64,000 nucleotides of DNA from assembly GCA_022573715.1 (NCBI GenBank), contig JACZTL010000009.1, positions 1-64,000 of the forward strand, read 5' to 3'. The position numbers and the translations under genes were made by a program. The stretch is from Bacteroidota bacterium. Lineage in GTDB: Bacteria > Bacteroidota > Ignavibacteria > Ignavibacteriales > Ignavibacteriaceae. Below the pieces are notes generated by a model, which saw nothing but the letters and a program-made list of their open reading frames with translations, ran no database searches and had not been told where the DNA came from. Shown here one piece after another: positions 27,463 to 37,352 of this stretch (within the stretch, counting starts at the first letter, position 1; every line of letters begins with the position of its first letter).

Positions 27463-28220
27463 AAAATAATTTCCTTTGAATTAAATACGGGTCCATCTTT
27501 ACATACAAGTAGAAATTTATCTTCATCTGCCGTTGATTGAATTGGGCACCCTTGACAAATCCCAAATCCGCAAGCCATTGTACATTCTGTTGACATTTCG
27601 CATTCTATGTTTTTTTGTTCTGCTAAAATTTTAAGAGCCTCTAACATCGGTAAAGGTCCACAAGCAAATATTTTTGATTTTACCTTATCGGTTTTATCCA
27701 ATTCTTTCTCTAAAAGTTCAATAACATTCCCCTTGAAACCTAACGATCCGTCTTCGGTTGCTACTGAAATATTCTCAAGACCATAAGTGATTACATCGTT
27801 TTTTGTCCTTCCGCCAATGAAGGAAATAATTTCCTTTTTACCTTTTAGTTGTCTAGTTAAATAAGGAAAAGGGGCTACACCTAATCCCCCGCCAATAATT
27901 ATAGCTCTATCAAAATCATCTTCAATGTTAAATCCGTTTCCTAAGGGACCTAATACGTCAATAAATTCACCGGGTTTTTTTGTTGCGAGCAATTTAGTCC
28001 CAGTTCCCATGGTACTAAACATTAAATAATAGAATTCATCTTCAACATCACAAACACTAAATGGTCTTCTAAAAAACGGAATTGCTAATTCACTAATCCT
28101 AATATTTAAAAATTCTCCCGGATTTATTTTACTTGCTATTTCTGGTGATATTATTTTAAATATATGAATGTTGTATTCTAGTTCTATAATCTCGTCTATT
28201 TGATTTTCAGTAATATTCAC
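27459..28220 (-). CDS. pyrK: Dihydroorotate dehydrogenase electron-transfer subunit
   Basis: A 253-residue FAD and [2Fe-2S] protein that passes electrons from PyrD to NAD+. The FAD domain includes IPFFRRPFSVCD, the NAD domain GGGLGVAPFPYL. The cluster is bound by Cys217, Cys222, Cys225 and Cys240 in ACGFGICQGC...VCKDGPVF. It is the first of pyrK-pyrD-folC; a noncoding gap of 103 nt precedes it, which should hold the promoter. Confidence 0.94.
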   Translation of the reverse strand: MNITENQIDEIIELEYNIHIFKIISPEIASKINPGEFLNIRISELAIPFFRRPFSVCDVEDEFYYLMFSTMGTGTKLLATKKPGEFIDVLGPLGNGFNIEDDFDRAIIIGGGLGVAPFPYLTRQLKGKKEIISFIGGRTKNDVITYGLENISVATEDGSLGFKGNVIELLEKELDKTDKVKSKIFACGPLPMLEALKILAEQKNIECEMSTECTMACGFGICQGCPIQSTADEDKFLLVCKDGPVFNSKEIIL

Positions 28221-28323
28221 ATTTGACCTTTTTCAATTTAAAAATTATTACGATTTGTATTTATAAGGATGGAAAGGAAATATAATATTCAAATTTAATT
28301 TGATTTATTAATAATTTTGATTA

Positions 28324-28971
28324 TCAATTTAGATTATTGTTCTCTATCTCAGTAATTTTATTAAGTCTTCTTTGATGTCTCCCGCCTCCAAAATAAGTAT
28401 TAAGCCAGGTTTCAAGAATTGACTTAATAGTTTCTTCACCAAGAGCTTTAGCACCTAAAACCAGTATATTAGCATTATTATGTTCTCTCGCACTACTTGC
28501 AGAAAATTCACTATAGCAAGTAGCAGCTCTAATTCCTTTTAATTTATTTGCTGTTATGGAAGAAGGAATGCCTGTAGCATCAATTATAATCCCAAACTTT
28601 ACTTCATTTTCTTTCACTTTTCTTGCAACGGCAAATGCGAAATCAGGATAGTCGCAAGATTTTTCATCATATGTACCAACATCTATTATATCATAACCTT
28701 TGTCGGTAAGTATTTTTGATAATACATTTTTAATTCTAAAGCCTGTGTGGTCACTCCCAATTGCAATTCTTCTAACAGTTTGCGATTTCTCAATTTCATT
28801 AACCGCTAGAGGGATATTTTCAGCTGAATTTTTTTTAACCGTTGCAATACTTAATGCTTTTATTTTATCCCATGCTAAATCTGTAACAATATCTTCATCA
28901 CCAATTGGTAAAACATTCCCCCCTGATTTAGAAAATTTTATTACATCAAGTTCAGTTATTAATTTTTTCAT
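28324..28971 (-). CDS. RpiB/LacA/LacB-fold protein with atypical active site and N-terminal extension
   Basis: A 215-residue protein. Residues 68-205 have the RpiB fold: IAIGSDHTGF (69-78), DVGTYDEKSCDYPDFA, ITANKLKGIRAA, REHNNANILVLGA and GGRHQRRLNKI. RpiB ribose-5-phosphate isomerases have an active-site Cys in CGTGIG. Here the segment reads DATGIPSS (131-138), so Cys is replaced by Asp. The first 66 residues (KKLITELDVIKF..., IVTDLAWDKIKAL) are not part of RpiB; they resemble the short leader seen before some microcompartment-type enzymes. Isomerase activity is thus uncertain. No pentose pathway genes are adjacent. Confidence 0.8.
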   Translation of the reverse strand: MKKLITELDVIKFSKSGGNVLPIGDEDIVTDLAWDKIKALSIATVKKNSAENIPLAVNEIEKSQTVRRIAIGSDHTGFRIKNVLSKILTDKGYDIIDVGTYDEKSCDYPDFAFAVARKVKENEVKFGIIIDATGIPSSITANKLKGIRAATCYSEFSASSAREHNNANILVLGAKALGEETIKSILETWLNTYFGGGRHQRRLNKITEIENNNLN

Positions 28972-29016
28972 AATTAGATTATTTCGAATTTAATCTAAAA
29001 ATATTAAATAAATTTA

Positions 29017-30084
29017 TTACAAGTATTCTTTTAATTTATTTACTTTTAGATGTTCTACAATTTTTTTAACATCCTGACTTCTATCTCTTCTGCAAATAAG
29101 TAAAGAATCTTTAGTATTTATTACTACTAAATTATCAACACCGATTAAAGCGGTAAATTTATCAGGTGAATAAATATAGGAGTCAATTGTCATATCAGTA
29201 AATATTTTCCCATTGATTGTGTTACCGTGTTCATCTTTTTGAGATAGTTGATATACTTCCTCCCAACTGCCTACATCACTCCAAGTGAAATTACCTTTTG
29301 TTAAAAATACTTTTTTTGATTTTTCCATAATTCCATAATCAATAGAAATGCTTCTTAGTTTACTGTAAATATTTTCTAATATCTCTTCAAAATTATCTGA
29401 CGAGAAACTTTTTTTTAGTATTTCTAATCCATCACTTAGATCCGGTAAATATTCTTTTATTTCGTAAAGTATGGTATCTATCCTCCAGATAAACATACCA
29501 CTGTTCCAAAAGAAATCACCGCTTTCTAAAAATCTTACGGCTGTTGCATAATTGGGTTTCTCTGCAAAAGTATAAACATTATAAATTCCTTCCTCAACTT
29601 CTTTCTCATCTATTTGAATGTAACCGTAACCGGTTTCAGGTCTTGTTGGCTGCACACCGATTGTGACTAAACCTTTTGATTTGTAAGCATATTCGGCAGC
29701 CTTATTTAATGTATTATGAAATTCTTCTTTATCTTTAATAATATGATCAGCAGGTAAAACCAATGTAACAGCTTCTGGGTCTAATTTTTCTATAAAGATT
29801 GAAGCCAGGCCAATGCAAGGTGCCGTATTTTTCCCAAACGGTTCAATTAAAATATTCTTTTCAGGTATGCTTTTTAGTTGTTTAACAATTTCATCTTTTT
29901 GAACTTTATTAGTTATAACAAAAATATTTTCCTTCTCAATTAATCCTTCCAAACGCTCAACAGTATTTTGGATCATAGTTTTACCATTAAAAATTTTAAG
30001 AAGTTGTTTCGGTGTTTTTTCTTTGCTTCTTGGCCAGAACCTTGAACCCACACCCCCGGCCATTACCACAGCATATAATTTCAT
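29017..30084 (-). CDS. manC: Mannose-1-phosphate guanylyltransferase
   Basis: A 355-residue nucleotidyltransferase that makes GDP-mannose from mannose-1-P and GTP. VVMAGGVGSRFWPRSKEKTPKQLL (7-30) is the GTP-binding pyrophosphorylase signature. LVLPADHIIKD carries the metal Asp, FAEKPNYATAVRFL follows, and WNSGMFIWR is characteristic of ManC. The protein lacks the C-terminal phosphomannose isomerase domain found in bifunctional AlgA-type enzymes. It lies 45 nt upstream of the RpiB-like gene on the same strand. Confidence 0.92.
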   Translation of the reverse strand: MKLYAVVMAGGVGSRFWPRSKEKTPKQLLKIFNGKTMIQNTVERLEGLIEKENIFVITNKVQKDEIVKQLKSIPEKNILIEPFGKNTAPCIGLASIFIEKLDPEAVTLVLPADHIIKDKEEFHNTLNKAAEYAYKSKGLVTIGVQPTRPETGYGYIQIDEKEVEEGIYNVYTFAEKPNYATAVRFLESGDFFWNSGMFIWRIDTILYEIKEYLPDLSDGLEILKKSFSSDNFEEILENIYSKLRSISIDYGIMEKSKKVFLTKGNFTWSDVGSWEEVYQLSQKDEHGNTINGKIFTDMTIDSYIYSPDKFTALIGVDNLVVINTKDSLLICRRDRSQDVKKIVEHLKVNKLKEYL

Positions 30085-30159
30085 AATACTTTTATCCTTA
30101 AAAAATTGCTTTTCAACATAAAAATTTAATTTAGCTTAATCTATAAATTATGAAAGTAT

Positions 30160-30278
30160 GAATGTATGTCCACCTTCGGTGTTTTATGGTTGTATGTTAT
30201 GAACCCGTGAACAACCAAAAGAAACTTTTTTGTTAAATGATATTAGTATTTTCCATCCATCCATTCAATCATACATTC
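30160..30278. repeat. Small element with terminal inverted repeats, copy B
   Basis: GAATGTATG at the left is perfectly inverted as CATACATTC at the right. The interior left side (CCACCTTCGGTGTT, TATGGTTGTATG) resembles copy A at 14223-14403. It sits in the noncoding gap between manC and the unknown gene at 30347 and contains no gene. Confidence 0.55.
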
Positions 30279-30346
30279 TCTCTTAGCAATAATTTGCTAT
30301 TAAATTCTTACTTAGTTTGATTAGAAACAAAAAGATTATTCTATAT

Positions 30347-31201
30347 TTATCCTTCAATCTTAATTGATTTTATTTGACGACCGAATGACTCGGCTCTGTT
30401 TAAGTAACTTGTAATATCAACATCTTTTCCTTTTACTACAGCAACTATCACAATAAGACAAGCTCTCATAGATTCAACAATTTCTTTAGTCGGTGTTAAT
30501 TCATTTGCCCTTATCAATAATAGCCCTTTAGCAACTATATTATTCATATTTGATATTATTTCAAATCCCCTTTCTTCGGCTAAGTTTCCATTGCTTTCAA
30601 GTATCTCACAACATTTTATCAGTTCTTCAGGATCCGGATTGCTTACTAAAAGAGTTTTTAATAGTTCATCTACGTTTTTTATCGGCTGTAAAATTGCTTC
30701 TTCAAAATTCTGGAATAATGTGCCTGGTTCCACAGGCTCATCTTCCATTATTATTTTTTCTTTTAGTATATCTGTTTCTGATTTTTCAAAGTGAGATTCA
30801 TCTGTATTTCTGCTTGTTATATTAATATTGTTATCAAAATCTTTTGTAAGACCGTTTTCTCTTATCTTAGAGACAGTTTCTCTAAATGATGTCGGGTTCA
30901 CTGCATCTAATAATCTACTCAGATCACTAATTAAATACTGGCTGTGCTCTTTGAACTTATCAGATATTTTTAATAAGTCTATGGTACCTTGTGACAAATA
31001 CCTATAAATCTCATCTAACCGTATAGCAAATGTTGAAAGCTCTGTAGATGTTTTCATCAGCTTAATTTCTTTTTCTAAATTATCAGCTTTTGCAATGAGC
31101 TCACGTATAAGGCTAACTACTTCAATTTTTTGCGTATCAAGTCTTAGATTATTTGAAGCAGCAGAAATACTTTGAATAATATATTGTTTTATAAAATCCA
31201 T
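30347..31201 (-). CDS. Conserved-looking alpha-helical protein, function unknown
   Basis: A 284-residue soluble protein, mostly helical, with heptad-like stretches at about 20-100 (LIRELIAKADNLEKEIKLMK) suggesting coiled coil, an acidic linker at about 125-160 and a helical C-terminal domain. I recognise no family motif. Its ATG directly follows the stop of alr (TAAATG), so the two are translationally coupled. A role tied to cell-wall D-alanine supply is possible but unproven. Confidence 0.65.
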   Translation of the reverse strand: MDFIKQYIIQSISAASNNLRLDTQKIEVVSLIRELIAKADNLEKEIKLMKTSTELSTFAIRLDEIYRYLSQGTIDLLKISDKFKEHSQYLISDLSRLLDAVNPTSFRETVSKIRENGLTKDFDNNINITSRNTDESHFEKSETDILKEKIIMEDEPVEPGTLFQNFEEAILQPIKNVDELLKTLLVSNPDPEELIKCCEILESNGNLAEERGFEIISNMNNIVAKGLLLIRANELTPTKEIVESMRACLIVIVAVVKGKDVDITSYLNRAESFGRQIKSIKIEG

Positions 31202-32335
31202 TTATCGTTTATAAATCCTCGGTATTCTATTACTAATATTGCAGGTTATCTCATATGGAATAGTATCTATAGCTTTACACCAATCCCAAACACTAATATA
31301 ATTATTTTTAACATTACCAAACATAATAACTTTATCACCAACTTTTATATCATCGTTTTTAACGTTTATCATTACCCTGTCCATAGTAACAATACCGACT
31401 TGTTTATATTTCTTTCCTTTTATCAATACTTCCATTTTATTTGATAAACCCCTAGCAATACCATCAGCATATCCCAACGGAATGGAAACAATTTTTGTTT
31501 TTCGTTTTGCAGTATATTTTCTACCGTAACTTACAGTATCGCCTTTTTTAATTTGCTTTGCAGAAGCTACTTTAGAATACAAACTCATAACGGGTTTTAA
31601 TTTTATTGATTTGGATGTTTCAAGCGATGGATAATATCCGTAAAGTGAAATCCCGGGACGAACCATATCAAGATATGAATTGGGAACATCAAGAATAGCT
31701 CCGCTGTTGGCGGCATGAGCTAATCCGTAAGTAATATTTATTTTTTTTAATTCTTTTAATATATCTTCAAATCTTTTTAATTGTAAACGGGTAAAGGTTT
31801 TATCTGTTTCATCAGCACAGGCAAAGTGAGTATAAATACCGTCAATTATTAAAAAAATTTTCTTTTTAAGTTGATAAATAAAATCGATAGCTTCCTTTGT
31901 TCCAATTCCCAATCTATTCATACCGGTATCAACTTTTATATGAATTTTAATTTTAGGTAGTATTTTGTTTTTATTCCCAATTTGCTTAAGGCCCCAATCG
32001 AGTATCCTTAAATGATCTAAACTAAAAACGGTAGCAATTAAATTATATTTGAACAATAGATGAACTTGATCTTTTGTAAATGGTTCAAATATTAGAATAG
32101 GCTGATTTATTTTTGCTTCTCTCAATTGTCTTCCTTCATTTGGGAATGCAACTGAAAAATATTCCGGTTTATTTTTACCAAGTGATTCTAATAATGCAGC
32201 ACATTCAATCATTCCGTGACCGTAAGCATCTGCCTTAACCACAGCCATAATTTTAGTGTCTTTAATCTTCTTCCTAATGTTGAGGAAATTATATTTTAAA
32301 TTAGAAAGATTTATAACTGCGTATGATGGGTGCAT
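31202..32335 (-). CDS. alr: Alanine racemase
   Basis: A 377-residue PLP enzyme that makes D-alanine for peptidoglycan. The PLP Lys is Lys34 in AVVKADAYGHG (31-41). The barrel motifs HIKVDTGMNRLG, ANSGA and MVRPGISLYGYYP follow. In the C-terminal beta domain, SYGRKY carries the catalytic Tyr and MDRVMIN the substrate site. The start MHPSYAVINL fits the family. It is cotranscribed with the unknown gene at 30347. Confidence 0.95.
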   Translation of the reverse strand: MHPSYAVINLSNLKYNFLNIRKKIKDTKIMAVVKADAYGHGMIECAALLESLGKNKPEYFSVAFPNEGRQLREAKINQPILIFEPFTKDQVHLLFKYNLIATVFSLDHLRILDWGLKQIGNKNKILPKIKIHIKVDTGMNRLGIGTKEAIDFIYQLKKKIFLIIDGIYTHFACADETDKTFTRLQLKRFEDILKELKKINITYGLAHAANSGAILDVPNSYLDMVRPGISLYGYYPSLETSKSIKLKPVMSLYSKVASAKQIKKGDTVSYGRKYTAKRKTKIVSIPLGYADGIARGLSNKMEVLIKGKKYKQVGIVTMDRVMINVKNDDIKVGDKVIMFGNVKNNYISVWDWCKAIDTIPYEITCNISNRIPRIYKR

Positions 32336-32420
32336 TAGTTTTATTTTTTATTATTGTTAAAATATAATTTTAAATGAATAGAAAATCAATTTTATAAAAA
32401 ATTCATTCTTAAATTTTAAA

Positions 32421-32734
32421 AGTTCAATCCCTAAGGGATTGTCTTTTAGTGGTTGATAGCTTTGTTACAAACGTTTATTCCCTTCCTAACACCAGGCAAG
32501 CCTAACGGGAATGATTTTTTTAACTTGTTATCCTGTGCTACTGAAAGAACTGATTCATAAAATTTATCCCTTAAAGAGAATAAGATTTTACTTGTTATTC
32601 TGTACCATTGAAAATATTGTTATAAAAAGTTTATCAATCCCAGAGGGATTGAATGTTTGTAACTCTCTGTATCTCTCAACTCCGTTAGGCCAGCCTCCGG
32701 TAGGCATGAGTTGAACTTACAAGCAATAAGTTAC
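32421..32734. repeat. Palindrome-rich direct repeat, left of transposase relic
   Basis: Contains CAATCCC-TAA-GGGATTG (32425-32441), ATTCCC...GGGAAT (32477-32512) and CAATCCC-AGA-GGGATTG (32635-32651), joined by spacer text shared with 33301-33572 (for example GAAAGAACTG and the closing ATAAGTTAC). The repeats are in direct orientation around the transposase relic. They look like REP/BIME-type sequences. Confidence 0.75.
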
Positions 32735-33191
32735 TCTACATCATCAAAAATAAATTTCTCATTATATACAACTTCAAATTTATTTAACATTTCTACATAC
32801 TCTTCTCTGAATGTTTTTTTCCTATGATGCTTTTCCTGATTTACAATATACTTTATAACTTTGTCTAACTGTGAACGTGAATATGAAAATGCACCATAGC
32901 CCTTTTGCCAGCTAAATTTTCCCCTCAGCCATTTCTGCTCGTTGATAAAATTCGTTGAACATCTTTTAACTTCCTTAACAAGCTCTGATAAAGCCTCCGC
33001 AGGATTCAACTAATTAGAAAATAAATGTGGTTAGATACTCCATTTATTGAGATCAGCTTATGTTTTTTGTTTCTAAATTATCCCGGTTATGTATTTGTAC
33101 AGATTTTCTTTTTTCTCTTTGGGTATCAAACAATGCTGCCTTTTACGACTATTACAATTTGAATGTAGATTTGTGTATAAGTGTTAGCCAT
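32731..33191 (-). pseudogene. IS200/REP-associated tyrosine transposase (Y1 family), disrupted
   Basis: An intact 92-codon frame (32731-33009) has the C-terminal half of a Y1 transposase: FSWQKGYGAFSYSRSQ, YIVNQEKHHRKKTFREEY with the usual tyrosine region, ending EKFIFDDVE. Continuing upstream through frameshifts and stops, the N-terminal half is recognisable: ATG at 33191, MANTYTQIYIQIV, then LIPKEKKENLYKYITGII, then NKKHKLISINGVSNHIYFLIS. The HUH motif, normally NHIHLL, has become NHIYFL, losing the second His. The total length of about 153 codons is normal. It cannot encode a working enzyme. It is flanked by two direct palindrome-rich repeats. Confidence 0.85.
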
Positions 33192-33300
33192 ATTAGAGCA
33201 CCTGTAGTGTTCAGAACTTATTTTAAGAAACCTTTAATCACAAAATAGAATAATTATTGTAAATAAATATATAGAAAAATCGATTTTGATATTTTCAAAG

Positions 33301-33572
33301 TTCAATCCCTACGGGATTGTTTTTTAGTGATTGATATCTTTATTTACAAATATTTATTCCCTAACGGGAATGTTTTTTTACTTGTTTCCTGAGGCTTTGA
33401 AAGAACTGTTTTATAAAACTTATCAATCCCGGAGAGATTAATAAGTTTGTAATATGGTAAACACTGTGGGTTCATCAATACCATAGGGATTGAATATTAG
33501 TAATAAAGAAAGATACTTTCTGCATCTCTCAACAGTGTAGTGTAGGAGTTGAATTTTTAATAAATAAGTTAC
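33301..33572. repeat. Palindrome-rich direct repeat, right of transposase relic
   Basis: Contains CAATCCC-TAC-GGGATTG (33303-33319), ATTCCC-TAAC-GGGAAT (33356-33371) and CAATCCCGGAGAGATTA (33424-33440), ending in ATAAGTTAC (33564-33572). It parallels 32421-32734 module by module. The remainder of 33192-33692 holds no gene. Confidence 0.75.
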
Positions 33573-33629
33573 GATTCATTTCCAAAAAAAAATAATTTTT
33601 AATAATTGCCTTACAATATTTAAGTTTTC

Positions 33630-33658
33630 TTGACATTACTAAAAGGTAGTGTTAATTT
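33630..33658 (+). promoter_or_regulatory. Candidate promoter of the nuo operon
   Basis: TTGACA at 33630-33635 and TAATTT at 33653-33658 are separated by 17 nt, about 35 nt before the nuoA ATG. The match is to sigma-70 style boxes. The group's own -7 box (TAnnTTTG) is not seen, so this is tentative. Confidence 0.4.
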
Positions 33659-33692
33659 TTTATGGTAAAAAAAATAATTTATTATATAGTTA

Positions 33693-34112
33693 ATGTTAAC
33701 TGAATTCGGTAAAATTTTTGTATTTATTTTAGTTGCAATTTTTTTTGTAACTGTTTCAGTTTTTGTAGCAAAACTATTAAGACCTTCTAGACCTACCTAC
33801 GAAAAACAATTAACCTACGAATGTGGTGAAGATACCATCGGCTCACCTTGGGTGCAATTCAATATAAGATTTTATGTTGTTGCTTTGATATTCTTAATCT
33901 TTGATGTTGAAATTGTCTTATTAATTCCTTGGGCTTATGTATATAAAACTTTCGGCATAGGTGGTTATTTGGTTGGTGCAATATTTTTGATTTTACTCGG
34001 ATTAGGTATGGCGTATGAATGGAGAAAGGGTGATCTTGAATGGTCCCGTCCTCCATTACCAAAATTAAAAGTTAATAAAAAGAAACTATTCCAAATAGAA
34101 AAATCTGAATAG
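33693..34112 (+). CDS. nuoA: NADH-quinone oxidoreductase subunit A
   Basis: A 139-residue membrane subunit of complex I with three transmembrane helices (about 7-27, 61-85, 90-110). Signature residues are YECGEDTIGS (43-52) in the first loop and FLIFDVEIVLLIPW (71-84). It is the first gene of the operon nuoABCDHIJKLMN, 6 nt before nuoB. Confidence 0.95.
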   Translation: MLTEFGKIFVFILVAIFFVTVSVFVAKLLRPSRPTYEKQLTYECGEDTIGSPWVQFNIRFYVVALIFLIFDVEIVLLIPWAYVYKTFGIGGYLVGAIFLILLGLGMAYEWRKGDLEWSRPPLPKLKVNKKKLFQIEKSE

Positions 34113-34118
34113 GTATTT

Positions 34119-34610
34119 ATGGGTTTATTAGACAAACAGTTTGCAGATAATAACATTATTATAACAAAAGTAGATGACTTACTTAATTGGGCACGTCTAT
34201 CTTCGCTCTGGCAGATTGGTTTCGGTTTAGCTTGTTGTGCTATAGAAATGATGGCAACCTCAGCCTCTCACTATGACTTTGACAGATTCGGTGTTATACC
34301 AAGACCATCACCAAGACAGTCAGATGTAATAATTGTTTCCGGTACTGTTACATTAAAAATGGCTATCAGAATAAAAAGGCTTTACGAACAAATGCCCGAC
34401 CCAAAATATGTTATATCTATGGGAAGCTGTTCTAATTGCGGAGGTCCTTATTGGGAACACGGATATCACGTACTAAAAGGTGTTGACAGAATCATTCCGG
34501 TTGATGTTTACGTACCGGGTTGTCCTCCCCGTCCGGAAGCTTTATTAGAAGGATTAATGAAATTACAAGAAAAAATAAGACATGAATCATTAGTAAAAAA
34601 ATCGGCATGA
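34119..34610 (+). CDS. nuoB: NADH-quinone oxidoreductase subunit B
   Basis: A 163-residue peripheral subunit that holds the terminal cluster N2. The four ligands are visible: Cys39-Cys40 in [10 protein letters not shown], Cys104 in MGSCSNCGG and Cys135 in VPGCPPRPE. It passes electrons to quinone at the interface with NuoD and NuoH. It overlaps nuoC by 4 nt. Confidence 0.97.
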   Translation: MGLLDKQFADNNIIITKVDDLLNWARLSSLWQIGFGLACCAIEMMATSASHYDFDRFGVIPRPSPRQSDVIIVSGTVTLKMAIRIKRLYEQMPDPKYVISMGSCSNCGGPYWEHGYHVLKGVDRIIPVDVYVPGCPPRPEALLEGLMKLQEKIRHESLVKKSA

Positions 34611-35134
34611 CAGAAAAAGAAATTTTTGAAATATTAAAAGAAAAGTTCTGTGAAACTATAATTGAATTTGTTGAAGCAGAAGCGGGTGAAAACTATATAA
34701 AAGTTAACCCTCTTGAAATTGATAAAGTCTGCTCTTTTCTTTTTATTGATAATATTCTTCAATTTGATTCATTGATGAATTTATCAGCTGTAGATGATGC
34801 AAATGGTGAAAAGAAAACTGAAGAAGATGGCTCATTTGAATATATAGGTGGTACTTTAAGTGTTTTTTACCATTTAGAATCAACTGATAAGAGACACAAA
34901 ATAACTTTAGGAACAACCGTAGAGAAAGATAAACCGGATGTTGTTTCGGTTACCGATGTTTGGGAGCACGCTAATTGGCACGAACGAGAAGCTTTTGATT
35001 TATTAGGAATCAACTTTTTAAACCATCCTGATTTAAGACGAATATTAATGCCTTATGACTGGGATGCCGGATATCCACTAAGAAAAGACTATAAAGACCC
35101 TGATTATTATCAAGGGATGAAGGTACCTTATTAA
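34607..35134 (+). CDS. nuoC: NADH-quinone oxidoreductase subunit C
   Basis: A 175-residue peripheral-arm subunit. The family signature [23 protein letters not shown] lies near 124-147 and ends in GYPLRKDY. NuoC is separate here rather than fused to NuoD. It starts within the nuoB stop (ATGA) and ends 28 nt before nuoD. Confidence 0.95.
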   Translation: MTEKEIFEILKEKFCETIIEFVEAEAGENYIKVNPLEIDKVCSFLFIDNILQFDSLMNLSAVDDANGEKKTEEDGSFEYIGGTLSVFYHLESTDKRHKITLGTTVEKDKPDVVSVTDVWEHANWHEREAFDLLGINFLNHPDLRRILMPYDWDAGYPLRKDYKDPDYYQGMKVPY

Positions 35135-35162
35135 AAATTGAATTGAGCAGTATTGAGAAAAT

Positions 35163-36278
35163 ATGGCTTTAAAAACTGAAGAAATGACGCTCAATTTGGG
35201 TCCTCAACATCCATCTACCCACGGAGTACTCCGCTTAGAACTTAAGTTAGACGGTGAATTTATTGTTGACGTAATACCCCATATCGGTTATCTCCATCGT
35301 TGTTTTGAAAAACACGCCGAAGCAATGACATATCCTCAGATTATTCCTTATACTGATAGAATGGATTACCTTGCTTCTATGTATAATGAATTCGGATACG
35401 TAGTAACAGTAGAAAAATTACTTGGTTTGGAAGTACCTGAAAGAGTTGAATACATCAGGGTCATTATGGGTGAACTTCAAAGAATAGCTTCTCATCTTGT
35501 TGCATTAGGCACATACGGTGCTGATATTGGTGCAATCACTCCATTTCTATTTTGTTTTAGAGACAGAGAGAAAATCTTAAGCCTTTTTGAAATGACTTCC
35601 GGAGCAAGACTTCTTTACAATTATATTTGGATCGGAGGAGTTGCTCGCGATCTTCCTCCTGATTTCCTTAGACTCACTAAAGAATTTATTGTATACTTCA
35701 GACCTAAGATTAAGGAATTAAATGACTTACTGACATTTAATAAAATTTTTATTGAAAGAACTGCTAACATAGGAATACTTCCTAAAGATGTAGCAGTAAA
35801 CTATGGTATTACAGGACCTATGTTACGTGCTTCTGGAATGAAGTGGGATTTAAGAAAAGATGATACTTATTCAGTCTATAATAAATTCGATTTTGATATA
35901 CCCGTGGGTGAAGGTAGGATGGGAACTGTTGGTGATTGTTGGGATAGGTATTTTGTTCGTATACTTGAAATGGAACAAAGCCTAAAAATAATTGAACAGG
36001 CAATTAACCAAATTCCTGATGGTGATGTAACCTCAGCAATTCCAAAAAGAGTAAAACCACCGGTTGGACAGGTTTATGTAAGAGTAGAAAATCCAAGGGG
36101 TGAATTAGGATATTTTATTGTTAGTGACGGTACATTAAATCCAAAAAGAATAAAGGTACGAGCTCCTTCTTTCGTTAACTTAGCAGTAATTAGTAAACTT
36201 TGTAATGGACATATGATAGCTGATGTAATTGCTATACTTGGTAGTATTGATATTGTTTTGGGTGAGGTAGACAGATGA
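35163..36278 (+). CDS. nuoD: NADH-quinone oxidoreductase subunit D
   Basis: A 371-residue quinone-site subunit of complex I, related to the large subunit of [NiFe] hydrogenase. [16 protein letters not shown] (11-26) has the quinone-site His. [26 protein letters not shown] and the C-terminal [19 protein letters not shown] follow. The nickel cysteines of hydrogenases are absent, as expected. It overlaps nuoH by 4 nt. Confidence 0.97.
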   Translation: MALKTEEMTLNLGPQHPSTHGVLRLELKLDGEFIVDVIPHIGYLHRCFEKHAEAMTYPQIIPYTDRMDYLASMYNEFGYVVTVEKLLGLEVPERVEYIRVIMGELQRIASHLVALGTYGADIGAITPFLFCFRDREKILSLFEMTSGARLLYNYIWIGGVARDLPPDFLRLTKEFIVYFRPKIKELNDLLTFNKIFIERTANIGILPKDVAVNYGITGPMLRASGMKWDLRKDDTYSVYNKFDFDIPVGEGRMGTVGDCWDRYFVRILEMEQSLKIIEQAINQIPDGDVTSAIPKRVKPPVGQVYVRVENPRGELGYFIVSDGTLNPKRIKVRAPSFVNLAVISKLCNGHMIADVIAILGSIDIVLGEVDR

Positions 36279-37348
36279 TTTTTGATTTTTTTACAAAATT
36301 AACCGGAAGTGAAATATCTGCATCCATAATAAGTGCATTACTACCATTATTCTTATTTGTACTGCCTTTTGCACTTATTGCTGTATTATTAGAAAGAAAG
36401 GTTTCTGCACATATACAGGACAGACTTGGACCAATGAGAGTAGGATATCATGGAATCTTACAAACTTTAGCCGATATACTTAAACTAATACAGAAAGAAG
36501 ACATTATAGCGGATTCAAATGATAAACCTCTTTTTAATATTGCACCTGTATTAGTATTTGCAGGTAGCTATGCTGTCTTTGCTGCGATTCCGTTTACAAG
36601 CTCTTATATCGGTAGTAATATAAATTTAGGTCTATTTTACATTATTGGTATTTCAGGGATTGTAGTTATTGGAATTTTAATGGCTGGTTGGGCATCCAAT
36701 AATAAATACACTCTTTTGGGTGCAATGAGATCAGCGGCTCAACTGATAAGTTACGAAATTCCAACACTTATGATTGTAGTGACTATATTAATGATAACCG
36801 GAACACTTAATCTTAATGAATTGACAGAAATGCAGTCGGGTTTCTTTTGGAATTGGATGATATTCGGTGGTCAAGCTACCGGAATTGCTAAGATTTTATT
36901 AATACCATTTATGATTGTTGGTTTCGTGGTTATTTATATCAGCACTTTAGCAGAAGTAAACAGAACTCCGTTTGATATTTCCGAAGCAGAATCAGAATTA
37001 GTTTCAGGTTATCATACCGAATACTCCGGAATGAAATTTGCAATATTCTTTTTAGCAGAATATGCAAATATGTTTGCTGTTTCAGCAATTGTAGTGGTAT
37101 TATTTTTTGGAGGTTACCTGTCGCCAATAGGTTATTTGGGTAATACACTAGGTTTACCTTGGCTTATTCCCGTGGAACAATTATTATGGTTTACTTTTAA
37201 GGGGGTTGCATTTGTCCTTGTACAAATGTGGTTACGCTGGACTTTACCAAGATTAAGAGTTGATCAACTTATGGCTATTTGCTGGAAATATTTAATACCA
37301 ATTGCATTTGTAAACCTGTTAATAGTCGGTCTTATAACTTTGATATAA
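36275..37348 (+). CDS. nuoH: NADH-quinone oxidoreductase subunit H
   Basis: A 357-residue membrane subunit with about 8-9 helices forming the quinone chamber entrance. [19 protein letters not shown] (43-61), the acidic loop [16 protein letters not shown] and [16 protein letters not shown] are the family marks. It begins at the nuoD stop (ATGA) and ends 4 nt before nuoI. Confidence 0.96.
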   Translation: MIFDFFTKLTGSEISASIISALLPLFLFVLPFALIAVLLERKVSAHIQDRLGPMRVGYHGILQTLADILKLIQKEDIIADSNDKPLFNIAPVLVFAGSYAVFAAIPFTSSYIGSNINLGLFYIIGISGIVVIGILMAGWASNNKYTLLGAMRSAAQLISYEIPTLMIVVTILMITGTLNLNELTEMQSGFFWNWMIFGGQATGIAKILLIPFMIVGFVVIYISTLAEVNRTPFDISEAESELVSGYHTEYSGMKFAIFFLAEYANMFAVSAIVVVLFFGGYLSPIGYLGNTLGLPWLIPVEQLLWFTFKGVAFVLVQMWLRWTLPRLRVDQLMAICWKYLIPIAFVNLLIVGLITLI

Positions 37349-37352
37349 TTGA

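Noticed and set aside
33060-33248. 62-codon plus-strand frame
   Set aside because: It is antisense to the N-terminal half of the REP-associated transposase relic, which explains the open frame.
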